Assembly: GCF_016862915.1 (NCBI RefSeq)
Contig: NZ_BONW01000042.1
Location: 124,001 to 188,000, forward strand
Origin: Plantactinospora endophytica
GTDB lineage: Bacteria; Actinomycetota; Actinomycetes; Mycobacteriales; Micromonosporaceae
Length of the DNA stretch: 64,000 nucleotides
Reading direction: 5' to 3'
Shown one piece after another: positions 34,517 through 41,840 of this stretch. A program made the translations under genes and the position numbers. Numbering within the stretch: position 1 is the first letter of the stretch; each line of letters opens with the position of its first letter. Under the pieces are notes generated by a model, which made no database searches, was not told the origin of the DNA, and saw nothing but the letters and a program-made list of their open reading frames with translations.

Positions 34517-35194
34517 TCAGCCCGACCCGGCCGCCCGGGCGCGACGGTGCGCGTCCTCCGCGCTGCCCATCGTCTCCAGCGCGATCTCGATCAGCGCCGC
34601 CCGCCGTTCCCGCTCCTCGCCGAGCCCGTCCACCAGCAGGTCACCGACGTGCAGACAGCAGACGGCCAGGACCCGGCGAAGTTGTACGCCCAGCGGCTCG
34701 TCCGGCGCGACGAGCAGATCCAGTGCCCGCCGCATCCGGGCGGCCAACCGCTGCCCGCCGGGCAGTGCGTCGACGACACTCCGGTTGCGTGCGACGAACC
34801 GGCTGATCTGCGCCTGCCGGCCGGACTGGTACAGGCCGGTGGCGTAGCGCTGGACGAACTCCCGGTGCATCCGTACCGGGTCCGGCTCACGCTCCGCCCA
34901 TTCGATCAACTCGTCGAGGGCGTCGATCCGCTCTTCGAGGAGGCTGTCGACGATGTCCTCCTTGGCCGGGAAGTGGTAGTAGAGCGCCGCCTTGGTCACG
35001 CCGAGCCGGTCGGCGACCTCGCGCAGCGAGGTCCGGTCGTAGCCCTCGCTGACGAAGAGGTCGAGCGCGACGTCCTGGATCCGGGCCCGGGTGTCACCGG
35101 CGCGCAGCGGCCCACGCCGGCCGGCCGCTCCTGGTCCACCGGCCGCTCCGGTCGCTGCCGGTTCGGCGGTCATTCCGCGGTCGTTCCGGGTCAT
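34517..35194 (-). CDS. TetR-family regulator 1
   Basis: A 225-aa protein. After a disordered, Ala/Gly-rich N-terminus (about 35 residues) comes the TetR HTH: TRARIQDVALDLFVSEGYDR, TSLREVADRLGVTKAALYYH, FPAKEDIV. The rest is an all-helical ligand domain. The start is set at ATG 35194 because it overlaps the stop of the next TetR gene (ATGA); ATG 35173 is an alternative. Two TetR genes in one transcript beside a drug pump is unusual. Confidence 0.88.
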   Translation of the reverse strand: MTRNDRGMTAEPAATGAAGGPGAAGRRGPLRAGDTRARIQDVALDLFVSEGYDRTSLREVADRLGVTKAALYYHFPAKEDIVDSLLEERIDALDELIEWAEREPDPVRMHREFVQRYATGLYQSGRQAQISRFVARNRSVVDALPGGQRLAARMRRALDLLVAPDEPLGVQLRRVLAVCCLHVGDLLVDGLGEERERRAALIEIALETMGSAEDAHRRARAAGSG

Positions 35195-35775
35195 TCCGCG
35201 GTCACGTAGCCGAGGGCGGCGCGGACCAGCTCGGCGAGGGACCGCTCCGGGTGGTCGGTCCAGTGCGAGGTGGCCGCGCGCAGTGCGTGCAGGAACGTCC
35301 CGGCGAGCACCCGGGCCCGCAGCGGGCTCTCCGGCTCCGCCGGCAGCCGACGGGCGATCTCGGCGGTGAACTCCTGCTCCACGGTGCCGTACGCGGCGAT
35401 CTGGTGGGCGGCCAGGCTCGGATGGCTGCGGATCAGCCGCCGCTGGGCCAGCCACAGCGGGTCGACGTCCTCGCTCTCCCGGGCGTGTTCCTCGGCGGCC
35501 CGGGTGAGTGCGGTCCAGGGCGGGGTGTCGAGCGGCTGGGCGTGCACCAGCTCCAGCAGCCGGCGAATCCGCACCAGATCTGCGTGGAAGAGCGCTTCCT
35601 CCTTGTTTGCGAAGTAGTTCGAGAACGTCCGGCGGGAGACGTCGGCGGCGTCGGCGATCGCCTCCACGGTCACCCGGTCGGGCCCCTGCTCGGCGGCGAG
35701 TTGGAGTGCCGCCCGGTGCAGTGCCTCACGCGTCGCGGCCTTCTTGCGCTCCCGCCGCCCCACCGTCTCATCCAT
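35191..35775 (-). CDS. TetR-family regulator 2
   Basis: A 194-aa protein with a TetR HTH (REALHRAALQLAAEQGPDRV; VEAIADAADVSRRTFSNYFA; NKEEAL) and a ligand domain of MftR-like type. ATG 35775 fits the usual basic RRERKKAATR lead. It is divergent from the MarR-pump operon, and the 127-bp gap holds a perfect inverted repeat, so it likely represses itself and the pump. Confidence 0.9.
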   Translation of the reverse strand: MDETVGRRERKKAATREALHRAALQLAAEQGPDRVTVEAIADAADVSRRTFSNYFANKEEALFHADLVRIRRLLELVHAQPLDTPPWTALTRAAEEHARESEDVDPLWLAQRRLIRSHPSLAAHQIAAYGTVEQEFTAEIARRLPAEPESPLRARVLAGTFLHALRAATSHWTDHPERSLAELVRAALGYVTAE

Positions 35776-35803
35776 CGGGACCAGCCTACGTGGCGGTGAC
35801 TCA

Positions 35804-35818
35804 TTTCTCAACGAGAAA
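35804..35818. promoter_or_regulatory. Candidate TetR operator between TetR2 and MarR
   Basis: TTTCTC-AAC-GAGAAA is a perfect inverted repeat in the divergent gap. A second partial palindrome, TTGT-ATGCG-ACAA, lies at 35849-35861 near the MarR start and could be a MarR site. Confidence 0.5.
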
Positions 35819-35902
35819 ACTTGCACACTGCGCAGCCATTCGTGATCCTTGTATGCGACAACCAACCGCCGTATGCCACGACCGAGCGCCCGGGGAGGCG
35901 AG

Positions 35903-36409
35903 GTGGACAGCAGCAGTGTCCGGCACACCGAGCTCGGCGACCGGCTCCGCGACCTGATGTCGGCCCTGCGGCTGATCCGGCAGCGGCGCGCGGTCGAGCG
36001 GCCGGCCGTACCGTCCGGCATGGTCGGCATGCTGCTCCAGATCGACGGGCTGGCCGACCGGACGCACGGCTGTCACGCCAAGGAACTGGCCGACCGTTCC
36101 GGACTCGACCCCTCGACCGTCAGCCGGGCGGTCGCGGCACTGGTGGCGCGGGGCCTGGTGGCCCGGCGCAGCGACCCGGCCGACCGGCGGGCGAGCTTCC
36201 TCGTACTCACCGACGACGGCCGTACGGCGCTGGCCGACGCCCGCGAGTGGTACGGCGACCTGCTCGGCGCCGCGCTCGCCGACTGGAGCCCGGCGGAGAT
36301 CGACGCGCTGACCGGCGCACTCGACAGGTTCGTGACGGACATCCAGGGCAGCCTCGACCGGCGCCCCGGACAGATCAACCCTCAAGAAAAGCTGGAGGCC
36401 GCGCGATGA
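35903..36409 (+). CDS. MarR-family regulator
   Basis: A 168-aa winged-helix protein: HAKELADRSGLDPSTVSRAV (recognition helix) and LVARRSDPADRRASFLVLTD (wing), flanked by dimer helices. GTG 35903 is preferred because GGGGAGG lies 4 bases upstream; an ATG at 35873 is in frame. The stop overlaps the start of the pump gene (ATGA), the classic MarR-efflux arrangement. Confidence 0.88.
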   Translation: MDSSSVRHTELGDRLRDLMSALRLIRQRRAVERPAVPSGMVGMLLQIDGLADRTHGCHAKELADRSGLDPSTVSRAVAALVARGLVARRSDPADRRASFLVLTDDGRTALADAREWYGDLLGAALADWSPAEIDALTGALDRFVTDIQGSLDRRPGQINPQEKLEAAR

Positions 36410-38046
36410 GCGCACCCACCACCCTTCCACCCGCGACCGAAGCGGAGCCGATGACCCATCGGCGCACCCTGGAGGCGCTCAGCGGCCTGCTGTTGGTGCT
36501 CTTCGTCGCCCTGCTGAGCAGTACCGTCGTCTCGACCGCGCTTCCGAAGATCATCGGCGCGTTGAACGGCTCGCAGACCCAGTACACCTGGGTGGTCACC
36601 GCCACCCTGCTCACCGCGACCGCCACCACCCCGATCTGGGGCAAGCTGTCGGACCTGTTCAACAAGAAGATCCTGGTCCAGACCGCGATCGTGATCTTCG
36701 TACTCGGCTCCGTGGTGGCCGGGCTCAGCCAGAACGCCGGCCAGCTCATCGCGGCCCGCGCCTTCCAGGGCATCGGGGTCGGCGGGTTGCAGGCCCTGGT
36801 CCAGGTCGTCATCGCCGCGATGATCCCGCCCCGCGAGCGGGGCCGGTACAACGGCTACCTCGGCGGCGTGATGGCGCTGGCCACCGTCGGCGGCCCGCTG
36901 CTCGGCGGACTGATCGTCGACACGTCCTGGCTCGGCTGGCGCTGGTGCTTCTTCGTGGGTGTACCGATCGCGATCATCGCCCTGCTCGTCCTACAGGCCA
37001 CCCTGCACCTGGTCACGGTACGCCGGGAGAACGTCAAGATCGACTACCTGGGCGCCACGCTGATCGCGGCCGGGGTGAGCGTACTGCTGGTCTGGATCTC
37101 GTTCGTCGACAGCTCGTTCGGCTGGCTCTCCTGGCAGACCGGCGCGATGGTCGGCGCGGGTCTGGTCCTGCTCGCCCTCGCCGTCGTGGTCGAGTCCCGC
37201 GCCGCCGAGCCGGTCGTACCGCTCGACATCGTCCGGCAGGGCACCACCGCACTGGCGATCGTCGGCAGCCTCGCGGTCGGGATGGCCATGTTCGGCGGCG
37301 CCGTCTTCCTCGGCCAGTACTTCCAGATCGGCCGAGGCTACAGCCCCACCGAGGCCGGCCTGCTCACCATCCCGATGATGGTCGGCGTGCTCGCCTCGTC
37401 GATCGTGGCCGGGCGGCTGATCACCCGCAGCGGGCGGATCAAGCCGTACATCGTGGTCGGGGCGATCGTCCTGGTCGCCGGCTTCCTGATGCTCGGCACC
37501 ATCGACCACGAGACCTCCCTGGTCTTCGTCGGCGCGGCGATGCTGCTCGTCGGGATCGGGGTCGGGATGACCATGCAGAACCTGGTCCTCGCGGTGCAGA
37601 ACGCCGTACCGCTGCGGGACATCGGCGCCGCGAGTTCCACGGTGGCCTTCTTCCGTTCCCTCGGCGGCACCATCGGCGTCTCCGTGCTGGGCGCGGTACT
37701 CGCCCGCCAGGTCACCGAGCAGATCACGCACGACCTGACCGCGGCCGGCATCCCGGCCTCCGGGGCGGGCAGCGCGGGCGGCAGCCTCAACCTGGCCGCA
37801 CTGCCGGACGCGGTGGCGCACATCGTGCGCAACGCCTACGGCGACGCGACCGGGCAGATCTTCCTGATCTCCGCCGCGATCGCGGTGGTCGGGGTGATCG
37901 CCGCCGCGCTGCTCAAGCCGGTCACGCTGCGGACCAGCCTCGACCTGCCGGACCCGGCGACCAGCGCCGCCACCGCGGCCGGCGCCATCGACGGCGCCCC
38001 CACGGCGACCGACCCCACCCCGGACGGGGCGGCGGCCCGCCGCTGA
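36406..38046 (+). CDS. MFS drug exporter, DHA2 family (14 TM, EmrB/QacA type)
   Basis: A 546-aa membrane protein with about 14 hydrophobic helices. Motif A-like GKLSDLFNKKILVQTAIVIF and motif C-like GGVMALATVGGPLLGGLIVD are visible, as is the family start SSTVVSTALPKI. It is a proton-driven exporter of drugs or related compounds at the inner membrane. GCTGGAGG precedes ATG 36406, which overlaps the MarR stop. Two TetR genes and one MarR gene surround it. Confidence 0.92.
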   Translation: MSAPTTLPPATEAEPMTHRRTLEALSGLLLVLFVALLSSTVVSTALPKIIGALNGSQTQYTWVVTATLLTATATTPIWGKLSDLFNKKILVQTAIVIFVLGSVVAGLSQNAGQLIAARAFQGIGVGGLQALVQVVIAAMIPPRERGRYNGYLGGVMALATVGGPLLGGLIVDTSWLGWRWCFFVGVPIAIIALLVLQATLHLVTVRRENVKIDYLGATLIAAGVSVLLVWISFVDSSFGWLSWQTGAMVGAGLVLLALAVVVESRAAEPVVPLDIVRQGTTALAIVGSLAVGMAMFGGAVFLGQYFQIGRGYSPTEAGLLTIPMMVGVLASSIVAGRLITRSGRIKPYIVVGAIVLVAGFLMLGTIDHETSLVFVGAAMLLVGIGVGMTMQNLVLAVQNAVPLRDIGAASSTVAFFRSLGGTIGVSVLGAVLARQVTEQITHDLTAAGIPASGAGSAGGSLNLAALPDAVAHIVRNAYGDATGQIFLISAAIAVVGVIAAALLKPVTLRTSLDLPDPATSAATAAGAIDGAPTATDPTPDGAAARR

Positions 38047-38052
38047 CCGCGC

Positions 38053-38210
38053 GGTGCCCCACCGGCCGATGACCCGGTCGGCCGGGGCACCCGTGCATCC
38101 ACTACAGACACAGAGCGGGGGTACTCGGTGCGCCCCGCTGGCCGATGACCCGGTCGGTCGGGGCACCCGCACCGGGCCGGACGACCAGCCCCACCGGGTG
38201 GTCGTCCGGC
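38053..38210 (+). terminator. Terminator region: near-duplicated hairpin plus a perfect 12-bp hairpin
   Basis: GGTGCCCC...CCGGCCGA (38053-) pairs with TCGGCCGGGGCACC ending at 38091. A second, similar element follows at about 38127-38170, sharing GGCCGATGACCCGGTCGG with the first. Then GCCGGACGACCA (38176-38187) pairs perfectly with 38199-38210. They separate the pump gene from the convergent TenA-like gene. Confidence 0.55.
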
Positions 38211-38270
38211 CTGCGCCGTCCCCGCCTCCCGTCCGCCCCGCGACCGGAGAGCGGTCAAGCGGGGCAGCGG

Positions 38271-38930
38271 TCAGGCCGGAATGTCCGCGAGGGTGTTCCA
38301 GAACAGGGTCTCGTAGTCGTGCAGCAGGCGGGCGTAGCGTCGGGCGTACGGGAAGTGCCGTCCCGCGTCCAGCCCGGCCTGCGCCGCGTCGACCGCCTGC
38401 CGTGCCAACTCCGGCGCGGGCGTGGCGAAGAAGTCCAGGAAGGCGCAGGCTCCGTCGTCCCACCCGTACCGGTCGCGCAGCGCGCGGGCCAGCGTGGCGC
38501 AGTAGCCACCCCAGGCCGCGAAGTTCACCGCCAGCGCGAGCGCGACCTCGGCCGGATCCGCGTTGAGTGCGAGCCAGGCGACATGATTCGCGTACGCCTG
38601 ACAGCCCGCCCGGGGCTCGTAACCGGCCAGCTCCGGCGCCGTCATCCCCGCGCCGGCCGCCATCGCCGGCAGCAGCGGAAGCACCACGCCCTCGCCCCGG
38701 GCCAGTGTGCTGAAGAAGTCGACGCTGGCCGGCTCGGTTGCCCGAGCGGCCAGCAGCAGGAAGGCGCGTCGGTCCCCCGGGACGATGTGGTGCTCCTCGG
38801 CGGCGAGCGCGGCCAACGCCGCCAGCGGCGCCCGCCCGTCCACCACCGCCGACACGAAACGGTTCTCCGCCGGTGCGGTCGTCAACCCCGTACGCATCGA
38901 CTCCAGCAGTTCCCGAGCGGTGTCCGCCAT
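38271..38930 (-). CDS. TenA/THI-4/PqqC-fold protein (heme-oxygenase-like)
   Basis: A 219-aa all-helical protein resembling the TenA/THI-4 group: an N-terminal amphipathic helix, EEHHIVPGDRRAFLLLA, CQAYANHVAWLALNADPAEV, NFAAWGGYC, and FLDFFATPAPELARQAVDAA. Known members include thiaminase II and PQQ-biosynthetic PqqC; no thiamine or PQQ genes are adjacent, so its reaction is open. The ATG at 38930 has GGGAGGG upstream. Confidence 0.7.
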   Translation of the reverse strand: MADTARELLESMRTGLTTAPAENRFVSAVVDGRAPLAALAALAAEEHHIVPGDRRAFLLLAARATEPASVDFFSTLARGEGVVLPLLPAMAAGAGMTAPELAGYEPRAGCQAYANHVAWLALNADPAEVALALAVNFAAWGGYCATLARALRDRYGWDDGACAFLDFFATPAPELARQAVDAAQAGLDAGRHFPYARRYARLLHDYETLFWNTLADIPA

Positions 38931-38971
38931 TGTCCGGCCCTCCCGATGTCGGTGCCCGTGTTGGTGCGCGC

Positions 38972-39514
38972 TCACCCGTCGGCCGGCGGTTCGGTGGTCC
39001 GCTCCTGCTGACGCAGCCGCCTCGCGTGGTCCGCGAGCGGTTCGAGCCCGACCGAGCGGCGCCGGTCGTCGACTCCGGCGGGGTCCTCGATCGACCATGG
39101 CTGGAGCTCACCGTCGCCGTCCGGGCCGTACCAGAACTGGGTGCCGTACCACTGCGAGCGGCCCTCGGCCAGCCGGACCCGGTCGGTCAGGTACGCCAGG
39201 TGCGCCGGCTCCGCCTCGCCGGCCCGTACCGCCTCGGTGAGCAGGGCCAAGCAGCGGCGCTGGAACTGCCGGTCGAGGTCGGCGTGCTGCGCGAGCAGCC
39301 AAGCGGCGCCCGAGGCCTCCTCGCCGACCTCGCTGCGGCGGGGCCAGCCGTGCCGGTCGAGCAGCGCGGCGAACCAGGCGGTGTTCTCGACGTCGATCGC
39401 CTGGATCCGAGCCCAGACGTCCCCGTCGACCCGGCGACCGACCGCCTCGGCGCGGGCCTGCTGGTCGCGATCCATCCGCGCGACCAACTCGGCCGCGAGC
39501 CCGGCGTCCGGCAT
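38972..39514 (-). CDS. DUF6624 family protein
   Basis: A 180-aa soluble protein matching an actinobacterial family of unknown function: MDRDQQARAEAV, VDVENTAWFAALLDRHGWPR, AAWLLAQHADLDRQFQRRCL, AEPAHLAYLTDRVRLAEG and YGTQF. The start at ATG 39514 is uncertain, as no clear ribosome site is seen and an upstream start is possible. It lies 41 bp upstream of the TenA-like gene on the same strand. Confidence 0.65.
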   Translation of the reverse strand: MPDAGLAAELVARMDRDQQARAEAVGRRVDGDVWARIQAIDVENTAWFAALLDRHGWPRRSEVGEEASGAAWLLAQHADLDRQFQRRCLALLTEAVRAGEAEPAHLAYLTDRVRLAEGRSQWYGTQFWYGPDGDGELQPWSIEDPAGVDDRRRSVGLEPLADHARRLRQQERTTEPPADG

Positions 39515-39633
39515 CTGTCCAGCATGGCCACCGTCGGGCAAGGTCACCAGAGCGCGGCCGGTCAGCCGGCCGACCCGCCGATCGGGCCGGACGCGGCCGA
39601 CGGGTTCGCAGGTTCGACACGTTCGACAAGTTC

Positions 39634-39660
39634 GCGAGTACGGCGAGTACGGCGAGTACG
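39634..39660. repeat. Three tandem copies of GCGAGTACG
   Basis: A 9-bp unit repeated exactly three times just upstream of the GH43 promoter. TTCGACA/TTCGCAG repeats precede it (39604-39635). It could be a binding array or simple slippage. Confidence 0.6.
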
Positions 39661-39686
39661 GCAACCCCCTCTGACTCGAAGGGTTC

Positions 39687-39717
39687 TTTACATTTAGGTC
39701 GGTGGAGTAGTTAGACT
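39687..39717 (+). promoter_or_regulatory. Promoter of the GH43 gene, apparently leaderless
   Basis: TTTACA (39687-39692) and TAGACT (39712-39717) lie 19 bp apart. The -10 ends 5 bases before the ATG at 39723, so transcription would start at or next to the start codon. No ribosome site is suitably placed. Confidence 0.5.
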
Positions 39718-39722
39718 CTTCT

Positions 39723-41039
39723 ATGCGTCGAGGTCTCGCACTCGCGGTCGCCGTACTCGCGGCCAGCCCGCTGCTGGTCAGCCCCGGGGTCGCCGCCGCC
39801 GCGACGGTGCCGGCGACGCTCGTCATCGGCAGCGACTTCCCCGACCCGGACGTCATCCGGCACGGCAGCACCTACTACGCCTACTCGACGAACAACGCCA
39901 ACGGAAACGTCCCGGTCGCCACCGCCAGCTCCCTGACCGGGCCGTGGACCCGCCGCCCGGACGCGATGCCGACCCTCGGTGCCTGGGCCAGCGGCGGCCT
40001 GACCTGGGCGCCGGACGTCTCGGCCCGGGCCGACGGCAGGTTCCTGCTCTACTACACCGCCCGGAGCCGGGCCGTCGGCCGGCAGTGCATCGGCGCGGCG
40101 CTGGCCACCTCACCGCTGGGCCCGTTCACCGCCGTCGGTACCGCGCCGCTGGTCTGCAACGGCGACGAGGGCGGCGACATCGACGCGTCGAGCTTCGTCG
40201 ACGGCACCGGGCTGCGTTACCTGCTCTACAAGGACGACGGCAACGCGATCGGGCAGCCGACCAGCCTCTGGCTGCAACGGGTCGCCGCCGACGGGGTGAC
40301 GTTGCAGGGTGCCCGGGTCGAACTGCTGCGCAGCGGTCGCCCCGAGGAGGCCGGTGTGATCGAGGCGCCGGTGCTGACCCGGGTCGGCTCCCGCTACGTG
40401 CTGTTCTATTCCGTCGGCGGCTACGGTGGCGCCGGATACCAGACCAGCTACGCCACCTCGACCTCGCTGACCGGGCCGTACACCAAGGCGTACCGGTCAC
40501 TGATCACGACGGCGACGACCGACGGCCACGTCACCGGACCCGGCGGCGCCGACCTGGTACGCGAGCCCGGCGGCGACTCCATCGTGTTCCACGGCTGGTT
40601 GCAGAACGACACCGTGCGCGGCATGTACGTGGCAGCACTCGGCTGGAGCGGCGAGAACCCCGTGGTCCGGGGCAGTCGGGTGCGCTACGAGGCCGAACGG
40701 GGACTACTCAACAACTGCGCCGTACGCAGCAGCGCGAGCGCGTCGCAGGGGCAGGCGGTGGCGTACCTCGACCACCCGGACAGTTGGATCGAGGTCTCCG
40801 TCTTCGCTCCCCGGGCCGGCGCCTACACCGCCCATCTCGGCTACGCGGCCGGCTACGGCGACGCGCAACACACGCTCACCGTCAACGGTGCCGCGGCCCA
40901 GGTGGTCAACTACCCCAACTCCGGCTGGGAGAACTGGCGGCAGGTCGGGGTCGACGTCACCCTGACCGCCGGGGTCAACACGCTGCGGCTGACCTACCGC
41001 AGCCGCTGGGCCGAACTGGACCACATCGAGATCGCCTGA
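39723..41039 (+). CDS. Secreted GH43-like arabinanase/xylosidase with CBM35-like domain
   Basis: A 438-aa exported protein with a signal to about residue 27. The five-bladed propeller (about 35-310) shows the three GH43 acidic residues: Asp in DFPDPDVIRHGSTYYAY, Asp in GGDIDASSFVDG, and Glu in GVIEAPVLTRVGSRYVLFYS. GHVTGPGGADLV follows. Residues about 318-438 form a CBM35/CBM6-like module (RYEAERG; NSGWENWRQVGVDVTL; WAELDHIEIA). It probably removes arabinose or cuts arabinan/xylan outside the cell, which fits the glucuronoxylan operon at 54 kb. Confidence 0.88.
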   Translation: MRRGLALAVAVLAASPLLVSPGVAAAATVPATLVIGSDFPDPDVIRHGSTYYAYSTNNANGNVPVATASSLTGPWTRRPDAMPTLGAWASGGLTWAPDVSARADGRFLLYYTARSRAVGRQCIGAALATSPLGPFTAVGTAPLVCNGDEGGDIDASSFVDGTGLRYLLYKDDGNAIGQPTSLWLQRVAADGVTLQGARVELLRSGRPEEAGVIEAPVLTRVGSRYVLFYSVGGYGGAGYQTSYATSTSLTGPYTKAYRSLITTATTDGHVTGPGGADLVREPGGDSIVFHGWLQNDTVRGMYVAALGWSGENPVVRGSRVRYEAERGLLNNCAVRSSASASQGQAVAYLDHPDSWIEVSVFAPRAGAYTAHLGYAAGYGDAQHTLTVNGAAAQVVNYPNSGWENWRQVGVDVTLTAGVNTLRLTYRSRWAELDHIEIA

Positions 41040-41109
41040 CGGCGCCACCCGTACGCCCCGCCTACTGTTCCGCTCCGGGCACCGCGTCACCCTCCGGCAC
41101 GGATTCCGG

Positions 41110-41215
41110 CGGCACGGGACCGGGCGCGATCGTCGGCGTCACGGGGTCGGGCGCGACTGCCGGCGTCACGGGGTCGGGCGCGACTGCCGGCGTCACGGTC
41201 CGGGCACGATGCCGG
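41110..41215. repeat. 27-bp tandem repeat overlapping the 3' end of the response regulator gene
   Basis: The unit GTCACGGGGTCGGGCGCGAC... recurs at 41137 and 41164, with partial copies on both sides; the right-hand one (41191-41215) contains the last codons and stop of the response regulator. The array thus looks like an amplification of the gene's own tail. Confidence 0.75.
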
Positions 41216-41840
41216 CGTCGTAGGCCCGGACGATGGCGCCGGCCCGGTCCCGGACGCCGAGCTTGAGGAAGATCGCCGAGACGTGCCCCTTGACGGTCCG
41301 TTCACTCAGGTGCAGCGACGCGGCGATCTCGAGGTTGTTGGCGCCCGACGCCACCAGGCGGAGCACCTCCAGCTCGCGGCCGGTCAACGCGGCCACCGAC
41401 GACGCCGGCCGGCCGGCCCGCCGGCCCCGGACCAGCGCCAGCACCCGCGAGGCGACCTGCGGATCGAACCACGAGCCGCCCCGGGCGGTGACCCGGATCG
41501 CGCCGACCAACTCCGCCGCCGGTGCGTCCTTCAGCACGAAACCGGCCGCGCCGGCCTCGATCACCCCCCACAGCACCTCGTCGTCCTCGAACGTGGTCAG
41601 CGCCAGCACCGGCGGGCCACCCCCGGCACCGGTCAGTAGCCGGGTCGCCTCGATCCCGTCCAGGACCGGCATCCGGATGTCCATGAGTACGACGTCCGGC
41701 TGCTGCCGCCGCACCAGGTCGACCCCGGCCCGGCCGTCGGCCGCCTCGCCGACGATGGCGAGGTCGTCGTGGGCCGACAGGATCAGCCGCAGTCCCGCCC
41801 GGACGAGTTCCTGGTCGTCGACGAGTACGACCCGGATCAC
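41193..41840 (-). CDS. NarL/LuxR-type response regulator
   Basis: A 215-aa protein with a receiver domain (1-120): VVLVDDQELVRAG, phosphoacceptor Asp in PDVVLMDIRMPVLDG, Thr in LALTTFEDD and Lys in FVLKDAPA. The LuxR-type HTH is at about 150-210 (LTGRELEVLRLVASGANNLE; LSERTVKGHVSAIFLKLGVR). GTG 41840 overlaps the kinase stop (GTGA), with GGAGG upstream. The C-terminal AGIVPGP codons lie in a tandem repeat. Confidence 0.93.
   Translation of the reverse strand: MIRVVLVDDQELVRAGLRLILSAHDDLAIVGEAADGRAGVDLVRRQQPDVVLMDIRMPVLDGIEATRLLTGAGGGPPVLALTTFEDDEVLWGVIEAGAAGFVLKDAPAAELVGAIRVTARGGSWFDPQVASRVLALVRGRRAGRPASSVAALTGRELEVLRLVASGANNLEIAASLHLSERTVKGHVSAIFLKLGVRDRAGAIVRAYDAGIVPGP

Noticed and set aside
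38047-38210. Repeated GGCCGATGACCCGGTCGG elements as an insertion-sequence end or att site
   Set aside because: They lie directly behind a stop codon, fold into hairpins and have no transposase or integrase nearby, so terminator duplication is simpler.
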